Below, piece after piece: positions 28,030 through 41,900 of a stretch of 64,000 nt of DNA (its first letter is position 1; every line of letters begins with the position of its first letter). The notes beneath the pieces are model-generated. The model had not been told where the DNA came from and did not search any database. It saw nothing but the letters and a program-made list of their open reading frames with translations. This DNA is from UBA1723 sp045629285. Lineage in GTDB: Bacteria > Bacteroidota > Bacteroidia > Bacteroidales > Paludibacteraceae. The translations under genes were made by a program, and so were the position numbers. Location of the stretch: positions 19,428-83,427 of the forward strand of contig JAZQQY010000005.1 in NCBI GenBank assembly GCA_045629285.1, read 5' to 3'.

Positions 28030-28070
28030 GCATAAAATGTTAATCCATATAAAAGAATTTGCGAATAAAA

Positions 28071-28099
28071 ACAAAAGAGACGCGATTGCTCGCGTCTCT
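28071..28099 (-). terminator. Terminator after the OmpA gene
   Basis: A perfect 10-bp stem AGAGACGCGA (28076-28085)/TCGCGTCTCT (28090-28099), then TTTTGTTTTT on the minus strand. Member of the AGAGACG hairpin group. Confidence 0.9.
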
Positions 28100-28122
28100 T
28101 TCAAATATAAATCATTTACCGA

Positions 28123-29841
28123 TTACTGGTCAAACTCAACCTTGAATTCAATTCTATTGTTAAGCTTTCTACCAGCCAACGTCTTGTTATCTCCGATTGG
28201 TTGGTTACCACCGTGACCGAAGCTTCTCAAACGTGAAGGATAGATACCGTGCTCAACCATGTAGTCGACAACGGCCATAGCTCTACGCTTAGAAACCTTC
28301 AAGTTGACAGCCATACTTCCAGAAGAATCTGTGTGACCATTTACAACCAGACGATAGTTAGGATACTCTCTCATGATTGCGATGATCTTATCGATATAGT
28401 GGCAAGATGAGCGGATAAGAACTGCTGTTCCTGGCTCAAACTCAATACCCTGCTCAGCATTCTTGAATGCCTGTCTAGCCTTCTCAGAAACATCTGGACA
28501 ACCCTGGTTAGCCTCGATACCTGGAATAGTAGGACACTTATCCAAGTAATCCGGAATACCGTCGGCATCTGTATCGAATGGACAACCGTTCTGGTCAACC
28601 TTTACACCCTCTGGAGTATTAGGACACTTATCAGCGTGATCTGGCACACCGTCGCCGTCAGCATCGAATGGACATCCGTGAGAATCTACTGGAGTTCCCT
28701 TAGGAGTGTATGGACACTTATCCAAGTGGTCTGGCACACCGTCGCCGTCTGTATCAAGTGGACATCCGCATGTATCGACTGCTACACCCTTAGGAGTTGC
28801 ACCACATCTATCAAGATAATCGTATACACCGTCACCGTCTGTATCAAGTGGACATCCGCATGTATCAACTGGCAAACCAGATGGTGTATTAGGACAAAGG
28901 TCCTTATTATCGATCACACCGTCACCGTCCTGGTCTTTCAAACGAGGGCAAGGAATCTTAATACCAACTCTCAATCCAGCAGAAAAAGGAACAACGCTCT
29001 CCACTACGTCTGAAATCAAAACACCATTATATTCCTCTGTGCTGATCAACGGCAATTCCTGCTTCGCTACACTTGTCAAACCGTAATCTCCATAAACACC
29101 ATAGAACAACTCTATAGCACCAATCTTATGAACCATGTTCAAATCAAGGTAAACACCTGCAGAGAAGAACTTTGTCTTTGTCGTTCCTGAAGCACGGAAC
29201 TCTGAAACTGTAAGTCCGTGATTCGGCATATTTTCAACATGTAGGTCAAGATCTTTGATATAGGCTGCTTTCTCAACCTTTCCATCTGTCACCTCATAAT
29301 TTGACTTGATAGGGAAAGTAACCTTACCTCCGACACCTGCAAGAAAAGTCATCTTATCGCTGATTGGCAAACGTAATAGATATCCAATAGGCACCTCCAA
29401 CGCAAAAGAAGACTGTTTTTCAGTCCAATCGGTAAACTTAGAATAACACTCAGAATCATAATTCATCGGATTATTCATATAGTCCTTTCCCGGATATGTC
29501 AAAGTAGTAGAATACTCAGTACCGTTAAGAGTCAAAGAAGAGTTGATTTTTGAACCTCCTACTCCGAAAGAGAGACCATGATTTCTAGAAAAGAAAATAT
29601 TATAATCAATATTTGCTCTTCCTCCCAATCCAAATTCAGAAGCTCCTCCAGGGACATCAAACATATATGTGCTGATACCTCCACCAACTGAAAGACTCAA
29701 AAACTTATCCTGTTCCATCAAAGGCGGATATGTCACTTTGACAAACACCTTCTGTGAACCGTTGCTCTTTGGCTTTGTTTGCGCCATGATGCTGCTACAT
29801 GAAGCAAGTACCGCTGCAAGAGATAGAATATAATGTTTCAT
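28123..29841 (-). CDS. OmpA-family outer-membrane protein with thrombospondin type 3 repeats
   Basis: A 572-residue protein. Signal peptide (~1-20), an N-terminal beta-barrel-like region (~40-310), then five calcium-binding TSP3 repeats (~315-455) of the form 'D-DGDGV-D-LD-CP-TP-G--VD--GCP', and a C-terminal OmpA domain (~465-570). The latter has the peptidoglycan-binding core 'VVNGHTDSSGSMAVNLKVSKRRAMAV'. It tethers the outer membrane to the wall. The TSP3 repeats are visibly repetitive at DNA level over 28550-28945. Lies 65 bp after the giant repeat gene with only a hairpin between, so the two may be cotranscribed. Confidence 0.92.
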   Translation of the reverse strand: MKHYILSLAAVLASCSSIMAQTKPKSNGSQKVFVKVTYPPLMEQDKFLSLSVGGGISTYMFDVPGGASEFGLGGRANIDYNIFFSRNHGLSFGVGGSKINSSLTLNGTEYSTTLTYPGKDYMNNPMNYDSECYSKFTDWTEKQSSFALEVPIGYLLRLPISDKMTFLAGVGGKVTFPIKSNYEVTDGKVEKAAYIKDLDLHVENMPNHGLTVSEFRASGTTKTKFFSAGVYLDLNMVHKIGAIELFYGVYGDYGLTSVAKQELPLISTEEYNGVLISDVVESVVPFSAGLRVGIKIPCPRLKDQDGDGVIDNKDLCPNTPSGLPVDTCGCPLDTDGDGVYDYLDRCGATPKGVAVDTCGCPLDTDGDGVPDHLDKCPYTPKGTPVDSHGCPFDADGDGVPDHADKCPNTPEGVKVDQNGCPFDTDADGIPDYLDKCPTIPGIEANQGCPDVSEKARQAFKNAEQGIEFEPGTAVLIRSSCHYIDKIIAIMREYPNYRLVVNGHTDSSGSMAVNLKVSKRRAMAVVDYMVEHGIYPSRLRSFGHGGNQPIGDNKTLAGRKLNNRIEFKVEFDQ

Positions 29842-29869
29842 TTACTTGGTATTTTCTAGTGTTTATTAA

Positions 29870-29896
29870 CCATCTCACAGAAGAACTGTGAGATGG
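29870..29896 (-). terminator. Hairpin between the giant gene and ompA-like gene
   Basis: A perfect 11-bp stem CCATCTCACAG (29870-29880)/CTGTGAGATGG (29886-29896) with a 5-base loop. The run after it on the minus strand (TTAATAAAC) is a poor U tract, so it may be a leaky terminator or an mRNA-stabilising 3' end. Confidence 0.6.
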
Positions 29897-29906
29897 TATT
29901 TATCTA

Positions 29907-32900
29907 TCATTTTACAAGAACTTTAACTTCCTGTGGTTCATGCTCCATACCCTCTACTGTATGTGTCAAGCCTTCCAGCTTAACTACATAAATATTACCA
30001 GAAGGTACATCAAACGACATGAACTGTTCTGCAGGCACCGACTTAATTGCCTTGGCAGACATGTCGTATACTGAAACGATAGCACCGTTAGGAATGTTAC
30101 CTACGACCTCCACTTCAATTGTTCCTTCTCCACCGACAGCACTCAAATGAAGAGGAACCTCACTATGGAAGAATGCAGGACCGACGTACAACGAATCATT
30201 TACCTTACATGAGTAATATCCGTCAAGACCATAAATATCCTGTAGATACTGCTTAGTCTCACCTGGAATCTCATATCCGTTCTTGAACCATTGGTATGAA
30301 GTGAACAAACCTGAACTATTATCAACTGCTATCACATCATCCCATACAACATAAATTTCTGTTGGCGGATAGTTGACTTTGATCTCAATAGTTCTACATC
30401 TCATTATTTTACCAGACATCAACATTACATTGATTTCGTATAAACCTGGCTTAACAGTATCAGGGATGTAAACATCGATAGAATGAGAACCTACCTCAAA
30501 CAATCTGACTATTGTATCGACATTTAGTCCTTCACAAGTCTCTGAAACAATCTTGTAGCTGTATGCACAACCACCGATTGTTGTTAAATCAACAGTAACG
30601 AACTTACCAGGAATTGACTCCAAGATCAATGATGTATCAACTCCAATCTTAGAAATCTGGAAATCCTTGTCCTTGATTGTGAACAAGTATGTCTTAGCAT
30701 CGATTGTTGAATCAGTCCAACAATAGTTTAGACTATCATTCAACTCTACTACTACTTCATAGTCGGAAACATCAGTCTGAACATTTCCTGTGATAGTGTA
30801 TAGAGGACTCTCAGCAATATTATAAGTAATTGGTTTACCATTATACTCATATAGGCTCTGGCTTGCATTAGGAATCTCTACCATCTGAGGCCATACTCTT
30901 ACAGTAAATGTCTTAGAGAATGTAGAGCTGTCTGATGCCCAAGTAAATCCTACATTAGGAATTACGATAACCTCATAGATACCTGCATTCAAGACTCTGT
31001 TGTTAACCACTGTGTAAGCACGGTGAGGTGGGATCAATGTGATCGAATCACCAGTGTAAACCAAATCCTTAGGAGCAACTAGAGATGGAATCTCGTCTCT
31101 CAAGATATAGAAGTTAACATACTGAGGATCTGTAGAACCATCAGGCCACAAGAAATTGATTGTATCACGAAGACTTACCTTACGAGAATACTCACCGATC
31201 TCGATTGCAGCTCCGTTTACATTCTCAACCCTATAGTTCTCATTATCCACAATCTCAAACAACTTGAACTTACCATCGTAGATGAATGAGTCACAAACTG
31301 CAACTGGGAAGTCAACCTTGTACTTACCGATCAAGAACTCATAGATCTTAGGTTCAACAGTGTTGTCCGACCAAATATAGTGAACAGAATCTCTCAATGA
31401 TACTGTAACGTGGTGCAAACCAGCTGTTGTACGGTGGTTACCAGATACTACGTAGTAATCAACTGTATCGGCAATTGGATAAGTCACATCCGAACCAGTG
31501 TACTTGAATACACTATCAGTTGCGGCTGGAATCTCAACTACGATTCTGTTAATGATGAATGAGTAGTTCAATGTATCTACTGTATTGTCTGACCATACAT
31601 AGTTTGGAAGCAAACCTACAGTCACATTGTATTTACCTGGCTCCTTAGCCTGAGTAACACCGGAAACTGTGTAACCATCTGCATCAGGAATAACAACACC
31701 ATGAGTCGCGTTGTCAAATGTGTAGACATTAGTTTCAGGGAATACTGGTTTCTCGATTACAAGAGGCTTGATCTCAACAGTGTACTTCTTAGGTTCAACC
31801 GTCATATCTGACCACATGTAACCATCATTCAATGTTACGACTACCTCATACTGACCAGCATCTGTCTTAACACCGTTCTCTACAACGTAAGCACTGTTTT
31901 CAGCAACGAATACAATCGGCTTACCATTGTAAACATATACAGGCTCAACTACTGGAATCTCAACTGTACCGTTTCCGATAACGAATGTCAATGTCTTATC
32001 TTCAACTGAATCATCGATCCAAGTGTAGTTCATTACATCCTTCAAAGTAACTGTTCTTTCATAAACACCGACCTCAGTTGCTGAAGCGTTCTTAGAAAGA
32101 ACCTCATATCTGCTGTCCTCAACTACGTTGAAGTACTTAGTTGTACCATCGTAATCGAACTTATCCTGAACAGCCTTAGGAAGATCAACCTTCGCCTTGT
32201 CAATGTTAAAGATGAATGTCTTAACCTCTGATGTTCCATCCGACCAAACTGTGTGAGTGAAGTCAGTTAGAAGAACAGATACCTCATAAGAACCTGCGTA
32301 TGCCTGAACATTACCAAGAACGTTGTAGTCTGAGCTCTTAGCGATATTGTAAGTCTGACGCTTACCGTTGTAAACGAAGATTGTCTCATCGAATGGCGGA
32401 ATCTCAATTACCTTCTTATTGATTGAGAAGATGTACTCAGCCTTACCGAATGTGCTGTCAGACCACATGTAATTCTTATCCAAATCAAGAACGACTCTAT
32501 ACTTGCCAATCTCCATAGCTGATGTCTCACCGATAATTTCGTAAGCATCATTTAAAGGAACATGGAAGTCGATAACCTTCTTGTTGAATACGTACTCAAG
32601 CTGAAGATCTGGTTTCTCGACAACGATTGGCTTGATCACAACCTTAAAGAACTTAGGATCTGTAGAACCATCGCTCCACTTGTAGTTTTCGTTCGGAGCA
32701 ACGATCACAGTGTAAGAACCTACATCCTTCTTTGTTCCGTTAACTACTGTGTAAGCACCGTCCTCTGGAACAAATACAATATCCTCACCAGTGTAAGTAT
32801 ACTCTGTCTGAACATTTAGATCCTCAAGAGTACCGTCACCGATAACGAATGTAATACCCTTTGGCTCAATAGTCTCGTCAACCCACATGTAATTGTCTGA

Positions 32901-35900
32901 GTCAACCAACTTAGCTGTACGGACGTACTTACCAGCATCAGTCGCAAATGAGTTAGAATCGTTAACCTGGTAAAGAGGATTTGGATTTACAACCAACTCC
33001 TTCTCACTTCCATCATAAATGAAGTTAGTTAGAGGAGAAGTAGGAAGTGCAACCCTAGCCTTTTCGATTACAAAGTCGTAATACTTATCAGCTGTTGTCG
33101 AATCAGACCACTGATATCTAATAGAATCAATCAACGCAACCTTAACCTCGTACTTACCGGCGTTAACCTGAACATCATTACTTACTGTGAACAACGCATC
33201 CTCAGGAACATTGATTACGTAAGTCTGCTTTTCACCATTATAAATATACTTAGAATTGTTAGCAACTGGAATTGCAACATCAACTCTTGAAATCTCGAAT
33301 CTGAACTCAAGATCATCAGATGTCTCATCATCCCAGATGTAATTCTTATTAAGTATAACCTTAACTACATAAACTCCAGGAGCCTTAGCTGCTGTATCAC
33401 CCTCGAATGTGTAACCATCGTTAGGAGTGAATCCGAAGCTATGAATTTCACCGTCGTAATCGTATGTAGCATCAAATACATTTGGCTTATCAACGTAGAT
33501 TGGCTTGATCTCTACCTCGTAAATCTTATCCTCAGTAGTTCCATCAGCCCAAGTGTAACCACTATTAAGCTGAATTGTAATAGTGTAAACACCTGCATCT
33601 GTCTGAGCTCCGTTTGTTACAGTATAGGCTTCCGTACTTTCAGCAAATACAATTTCCTTTCCTGTATACTTATACTCCTTAACTAGAGTAGGTATCTCGA
33701 TTGGAAGAGAACCAATCTCAAACTTGATAACAACAGGCTCTGATGTTCCGTTAGACCATACATAGTTAACTGGATCAACTAGAGAAACTGTTCTCTCGTA
33801 AACACCTACCTCAGTAGCTGAAGAATTAGCGTCATCAATTATATAATTATCGTTCTTTACGATATCGAAGCTATGCTCCTTACCGTCATAAGAGAACTTA
33901 GCCTTAACTGCAACCGGCAATTCTACAGGAGCAGGAGCGATAATGAACTTGAATGTCTTAGAACCCTCAGTGTTATCAGACCATGCATAGTGTAGAGAAT
34001 CGATTGAAATCTTTACAGTATGTGTACCTGCATTAGACTGCTTGTTACCAGTGATCTCACAGATTGGATCTACAACAAGCTTGTAAGTCTGAACAGCACC
34101 ATTATACTGATACTTAGTTGAGTCAGCTGCTGGAGCCTTAAGAACGATCTTGTTGATATCAAAGTTGAATACAACGTCTGCTCTTGTAGAATCGTTCCAG
34201 ATATAGTTAGGCTTCAAAGAAAGTGTTGCTTTATACTTACCTGGCTCTAGACCTGCAGTGTCACCCTCAATTGTGTAATACTCGCTCTTTGGTATTCTGA
34301 AGTTCTGAGTCTTACCGTTGTATGTGAATGATGTAGATCGCAAAATTGGTTTTTCAACGAAGCTCTCAACAATTCTTACAGTAAACTTATATGGTTCTCT
34401 GCTTCCGTCAAGCCAGAAGAAGCCCTCGTTAGGAGTGACAACTACTGGATAAGATCCAACCTCAATACCAGATCCACCCTCTACAGTGTAAGACGAATTT
34501 GAAGGAACAAATACAATCGTTCCACCTGTATAAACGAATTCTTTATCAAAATTTGGTTTTGCAATCTGACCATTACCGATATTGAATGTAATATATCTGT
34601 CAGCAATAGAACCATCAGCCCATACGTAATTCTGCTTATCAAGAAGAACCAAAGTATCTTTGTAAGAACCAGGACCTACCTCAGAATCTGTAACTTTCAA
34701 GATCTTATAGCGAGGAACAACAGCTGTATCCTCAGGAATTACGAATGTAAATGGCTCACCTGTGTAGATAAACTCAGTCTCTTCAACCTCAGGAATGATA
34801 ACAGGCTGTGGCTTAACGACGAACTGGAACTTAATAGGTAAAGTAGAATTATCTGGCCATGAATAACCACTGTTTCCAGCCATGTCAAGTTCTACAGTTC
34901 TGTAATAGATACCAGCATTAACTGATGTAGCATTAGAATCATTCACTGATGAACCAGGGAATGCTGTAATACCGAAGCTATGCTCTGTACCATCATAAGT
35001 GTATACAAGAGGAGTTGTAACCTCTGGCCATTCTACAACACCGTTATTGATAACGAATGTATAGATCCTATCATCAGTTGTATTATCCGACCAAACGTAG
35101 TGCTTAGTGTCCTTCAAAGAAACTGTGACAGGATATGTATCAACATCAATCTGTCTGTTTCCTGAAACTGTATAAGCAGGACTTGCTGGCAACTCATATT
35201 CCAATACACCACCGTTATAGACGTGTGGATTAGGATCCGGCTCAGGAATCTCTACCTTCTTTCTAGTGATAACAAATGTATCCTCTATTGCTTCACCTGA
35301 ACCATTTGGCCAAGTGGAACCAAGAACAGGAATAATTGTTACAAAATACTTACCTGGCTCTGTTCCCTTAACGTCACCCTTAATAGTATAATTAGGATTC
35401 TCCTCAACGAATGTGTACTCAACATCGTCCCATACATACTCTCTCTGAGTGATTACAGGGAAATCAATGCTGTTAGAAGTAATGCTAAACTCTTTTGTAG
35501 CAGTACCTGAAGTAATTACGTAGTTGTCAGCATCAGCACCAGTCAATACTGCAGTTGCAATATATCCCTTACCTGCATTTGTCTGAGCACCTTCAGCAAC
35601 CACCTGTACATCATCGCCCTCGAAGATAGATCCAGCAACCAAAGTTACTGTTGGTGTCTGAGGCTCACCTGTAAACGGCAAATCTCTATTACCCCATGAT
35701 ACTTCAACCTTCTTCTTAGCAATTGAAACTGGGATAAGCTCTCCAGCGTAGTCGGCGTGGTCCTCATCTCCTAGGATCAAGAATCCGATTTCGTAATCTT
35801 TTGCCTCTCTAGCAGCAGGAATTGTATCGTTGTAAGCTTCGTCTTTGTAGAAGTACTTAATTCTACCACCCTTAGCTTCACCCTTAGTGATCAAAGCCTG

Positions 35901-38900
35901 CTTCTTGCCGTTATACTCAAGACCTGTAATAGCCTTAGGAGCGACAGTTACCTCCGAAGGAATCTTAACAATTGTAAACGGTATCTCCGTATTAGAAGGC
36001 AATGTATAGTAGTCTGCGTCAGTACCTGAAATTCCAGTGACCTTAGCTATATAAGAACCGGCATTCTTCTGAGCACCCTCGATATCAAGTGAAATCTCAT
36101 CGACACCTACAACACCTTCGACATCAACCTCAGGGAGACGAACACTACCATCATATTCCAAAGTTGTTTTACCCCAGTTAAGAACTAGCTCCTTCTTCTT
36201 GATAGCGAACTCTGTAACTAGAGAAGTATCAGGAGTATCGCTTGTAGTGTAAACATCAGCCTTCAAGTAGTAGAATCCTGGCTTGCTAGGCTCTCTACCT
36301 GCAGCACCTGCACCATTTGCAGCCGCAGTTGGCTTAGTGCAATCCTCATCTACATAATATGTATAGGTAACCTTACCCTTTACATCACCCTCAAGTCCGT
36401 CAAATCTACTTGGCTCATTACCGTAAGTCCATCCCTCACGCGATAGAACCAAGAAGTCACCGCCTGATGTTGAACCAACTACTACCTTGATAGCTTCATC
36501 GTAAGACTTGTCAACGTGATTTTCATCACCGATAATCTTAACATACACATAGTATACACCTGGTCGAGATGCAGTAGGAAGATCCTCAGAATAGTCTTTC
36601 ATATTAGTACTATACTGAATTGTACCACCTACACAAGAACCAGCTTCAACCAATACGACAGGTTCATCAGAAACTTTCAAACCAGGTATTGGAGTAGGAA
36701 GCGTCACAATCGGATTTGCTTTCTCTACAACTATAGTAAAGTAATCAACCTTAGAAGGAGCAATACCTGTGTTCTTAGGAACGAACTGGTAACCTACATT
36801 ATAAGTACCGGCATCAATTACTGATGGAATCGAGCTATTGAATATACCATCTTTTCCGATAGTGTATACGAAATCACCTTCAACCTTATTTACCTTACCA
36901 GGATTCAACAACGGCAAAACGTCTCCCGTGTAAACAAGTGGAATGTTAGGTGTTGGAGCGTCGAAGTCAAGTTCCTGACTAAGCTCTGAGATGATAACCT
37001 TAACAGGGTCTGCGAATATTGAATCCTTGTGGTTAGCATCACCTATAAACTTAACATAGATTTCATAAGTACCTACCTCAGATGCCGAAGGAATTGTTGT
37101 TGTGTATTCACTTTCAAACATACTATACTGGAATGTACCATCTGAAGAAGGCTCTACATCAAGCAATGGATACTCCTTACCTTCACTTACTACCAAACCT
37201 GTCTTAGCCTTTGGTAGAGTAACATTTGGTCTTGCTTTATCAATTGAAACCGAAATTGATTTTGGTTCACTTGTCTTAAATGCCTCTTGATCATTTGGAA
37301 CAAAGATAAACTCAACTTCATAGCCTCCAGCCTTGACAGCCTTAGAAATAACCTGGCTGAACTCCTCGTCATCAGATCCAACCAATCTATACTTGAATAC
37401 ACCAGGCACCTTAGTTACCTTACCTGCATTCAACAATGTCAAAGGAGATCCTGTGTATTCCAAACCTTCCTTAGGTGTAGGCTCAACAAATACAAGCTCT
37501 GAAGGGATTGTATTATCCTCTTCAACAACAACCACGATCTTTTCATCGAATGTCTTGTCGTTGTGGTTCATATCACCTACGAACTTAACAGCGATCTCGT
37601 ATGTGCCAGCCTTAATTGCTGAAGGAACTGTTGTTGTGTACTCGCCTCCATTAACACTATACTGGTATTCACCTTCTGTTGAAGCAACAACATCTATCAA
37701 TGTAAGCTGTGTTCCATTCTCAACCAACTCTTCCTTAGGAGTTGGTAGCGTAACTGTTGGATCAGCCTTATCGATCAATACTGTATACTGAACAGTATCT
37801 GATGTCGTATATGTCTCCTGATCATCAGGAACAAAGATAAACTCAACTGTATGCTTACCTGCGTCAACTCCTGTTGGAATATCAGTAACAAACTCTGTCT
37901 CTCCGCTCTTTCTATATTTGAATGTTCCTGGAACTGTTGTTACCTCACCAGCATTCAATAGCGGCTGCTTTTCACCGTTATAAGTCAACGGTGTCACCTT
38001 AGTCGGTTCCTTGAACTCTGGCTTGACAGGAGCAATAGAAGCATTCTCCTCTATCACAACCGTGATTAAGTCATCGAATGTCTTGTCGTTGTGGTTCATA
38101 TCACCGATGAACTTAACAGCGATCTTGTATGTGCCAGCCTTAATTGCTGAAGGAACTGTTGTTGTGTACTCGCCTCCATCAACACTATACTGGTATACAC
38201 CTTCTGTTGCTTCAACAACATTGATCAATTCCTGAGCCTCGTCACTTTCCTTCAAACCTTCCTTTGGTGTTGGAAGAGTTGCCTTTGCATCAGCCTTTGC
38301 GATTATCACATCAAATAATTCACCCTCAGTAGGACCTGTTCCATTATTAGGAGTAAAGACATACTTAACTATATAAACTCCTGCATCACTACCAACAACC
38401 TTAGATGCGTCGTCAATAGGTTCACTTTCTACACCTTTATAAACGATAGTATATGTGAATGTACCATCCTCAGATACTCCTGGAATAATCAAATTCTGCT
38501 CAGTACCATCATAAGTCAAAGGCTCTTCAACCGGTTTTGGAAGAGTGTACTTGATAGCCACTTCTACGATTGAGAATGCAACCTCGCTCTTTTCCAACTC
38601 ATAATTGTATCTGTCCTCACCAGTTAACGACACCCCAATAGTGTAGTTTCCTGGTTTTATCGCATGGTACTCAGTTGAAGCATATTGACCAGTAACTGTA
38701 ACATTATCGCCATAAGGTCGACCAAACTCAAAGTCTACATCTGTTCCATCAATAACATCTTGAAGATGAAGAAGACGAACATCTGGATATACATCCTCAC
38801 CTGTATACGGAAGCGATCCGACATTATATTCATTTAGAGAAATTGTTTTTGCACTAATTGAAACACCTCCTGTCTCACCATCTGGTGTCTTCAATAGTGT

Positions 38901-41900
38901 AGGCGCTCCTGTACAGAAATTAGGATCTAAAGAATAATAAGAATATCTTAGAACGTAATTTCGCACATCTTTTGCATAAGTTAAGTGGTCATCTCTGTAT
39001 TCTACTTTCTCTGTTGTCATCTTTGAAAGACCAACTGAGAAATAACCTCCTCGACCTCCGTCACTTCCTGCAGTAGACAAACATTGCCACTCTCCATTGA
39101 ATTCAAGAGATTCATCGCGATTCTTTACATAAGTCGGTACCTCAAAACCAAACTTTTCAGCATTATCTCCTGACGATATATCACAACACCTAATTTTAAA
39201 CCTATACTTTTCATCTCCGTCTGCAATTACATACTTATCAGCATAATCACCCTTCAATGAAACATGGACATAATACTCTCCTGCATTTACAGCCTTACCA
39301 TCAACAAGAGGAACGTCTATTTCTTCATACGTAAAATCAAGATCTACAAGATCATAAGAATCTTCCGGATCAAAATCTACAAGTCTACATCCAGGACTCT
39401 GTGCCAAAGTGTTATAACTAAGCCAATCCTCAGACCATTCAATTTTCACAGTCTTCTTTGCACCTGACTTAACAGTTACAGTTATTGCTGGATCTGGATA
39501 TGGATCATCATCAGTCGTCATATAGTTACCATCTGCTGAAAGGAAATAGTATTGAACTGTATGATCACCTGTAGTTGTTACAGTTGGATTATATGAATCC
39601 TTTCCATCTATTATATACTTAATGATTCCTGGTTTTTTAGACCACGAAACCCATTCCGGTTCCTCAACTGTTGGAAGTGTCTCAAACAAATCTAATTCGT
39701 CACCATCCAATACAAGATCCTTCTCATCCTTAATCACACCTGGAATTATCTTGAGTCTAGCTGGGTTGATTCTAAGACTTCTTTTTACATCGTCATCTGC
39801 AATAAAATAGTTGCCCTCATCATCTCCAATTAAAGTAGCTGTAAGCGTGTACACACTAACACCCACTGCTGGGCCGGCATAGCGACCACCACCATCAACA
39901 TCAATCTTTATTCTATCCGCATCATCCTCTAAAACACCACTCTTGATTGTTACTGTTTTTGTCTGATATTGATCATTGTATTCTACTTCATAAAGATTAG
40001 CAGAAGCGTTCCAATTTTCCTTGTCCCACTCCACTATCACCTGAAGAGGAAAAATGTCCACATCAGTTGGAGTAACTACAGGACTATCAATAGCTCTTGT
40101 CTTTCCGTTTGGAGTAAATGTAGTATGAAGAGTATAATGGCCAGCATCTTTTGCGACAATCTTTGTAATATCATCTGTCACTGGACCATCAGTTTTACCA
40201 TCACTTAGATAATATGTAAACGTTCCATCAAATTGGTCTAGTTCTGCAGCAGAAAACAGCTTTTGATATGTACCATTGTATACAAACTTATTCTTTAAAG
40301 GCTGTGGCTTTTTAAAAGTAACTTCGCCAATGATATCAAACTCTGTCTCCAAGTACTTGTTTGCAATCACATAGTTTTTTGCTGAAGCTTCATCCAAAAC
40401 GGCAGTTGCTGTGTGTGTACCGACCTTTGACTGCGCTCCTTTAACAGAAACAGTAATTTTATCCCACACAGATCCACTTACAGTTGCTGTTGGAACATGC
40501 TCTTCTCCATCGTATACGAAATAAAGATCCTCCCATTTAAGTGCAACCGTATATTTCTCGATATTACTTTTTACACTACCATACTTAGGTTTATAAGCCG
40601 AATTTGACGGTTCAAACTTATAGTATGTAGTATATGTACCGGCATTCGATTGTGTCGGAATCTCTTTAAAAACCGTTGTTGGAGTCGATTTTTCAAAATC
40701 ACTCAATGCATAAACCCAATCACCCTCAACAGAGGCCGAACCTGCCTCAAACAATGGTTGTTTCTCTCCATTATAAACTATACGGGATGTTGTTGGCTCA
40801 GTTAACTCATAATCTGTTGATTTAATAGTGAATTCTCGAGTTGGCTTGCCAGTCAAATCATAATTTGAGGATAGTTCTCCTCTCAACACAGCTGTTACTT
40901 TATAGTCTCCAGCCTCGATAGGTTCACCATTTGTCAAATTCGCACCCGAGAACACATATCCTAAATCCTCAGGATTTATACTTGTTTTATCATCACCTAG
41001 AAGACCACTAGGACTAATCAGATATGTTGGATGTTGAACTGTACCATTATAATAGTAGTCTGATCCATTCCAAGTAGTGACAGCCAAAGATGCCTTGGCA
41101 ATTTCCACATCCTTCGATCCAGAAACTGGCTCTCCGTATTTAGGAGTAAAGACATACTTAACTCTATATGATCCTGCATTCTTACCAACAACCTTAGATG
41201 CGTCGTTGATTGGATCGCTTTCTACACCTCCATAAACAACACTATATGTGAATGTACCATTTTTTGATTCACCTGCCTCTATCAAAGTCTGCTCTTTTCC
41301 GGCATAAGTCAACTCAAGTAGAGGTTTTGGCTCAGTGTACTCAATCTTTGGTGCTACAATCTCATATTTGATTTTGGCACTCGATGATTCCGTCTCATAA
41401 CTTGACGCATAATCACCTTTCAACGACACATAAACTTCGTATTCACCTGGCTCTATCGCATGGTTCTTAGCAGAACCATTAGGACCATCTCTCTTAGATG
41501 TAACATTGTCTCCATTTACACTTCCAAATTCAAACGTAAGTTTATCTCCCGAAATGATTCCATCATAAATATCTGTAGGCAAAACATCTGTAGGCAAAAC
41601 ATCCTCACCAGTATAGTCATACTTTAACGATACTCCCTTTTCAGTAAGCTTTTTCTTAGCAATTTTTACCGTACATAGGTTTGTTGATGCTCCCGAATTA
41701 TAATTATGATCATCTGATTCATAACGATATGAAAGGGAATAATTACCTGCTATTTTACCCCATGCCCAATTATCGTCAGAAGGCTCTAATTTAGATTCTC
41801 CTTTTGATGCAGAGATCAAATAGAATCCGCCTAAACCAGAAGGAAGAGTACCTTTATCTGTCAACATCTGAGACTTTCCATTATAAACAAGACCGTCGAC

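Noticed and set aside
27986..28216. 76-codon plus-strand frame in the gap before the OmpA gene
   Set aside because: It crosses a perfect terminator stem and runs antisense into the OmpA gene.
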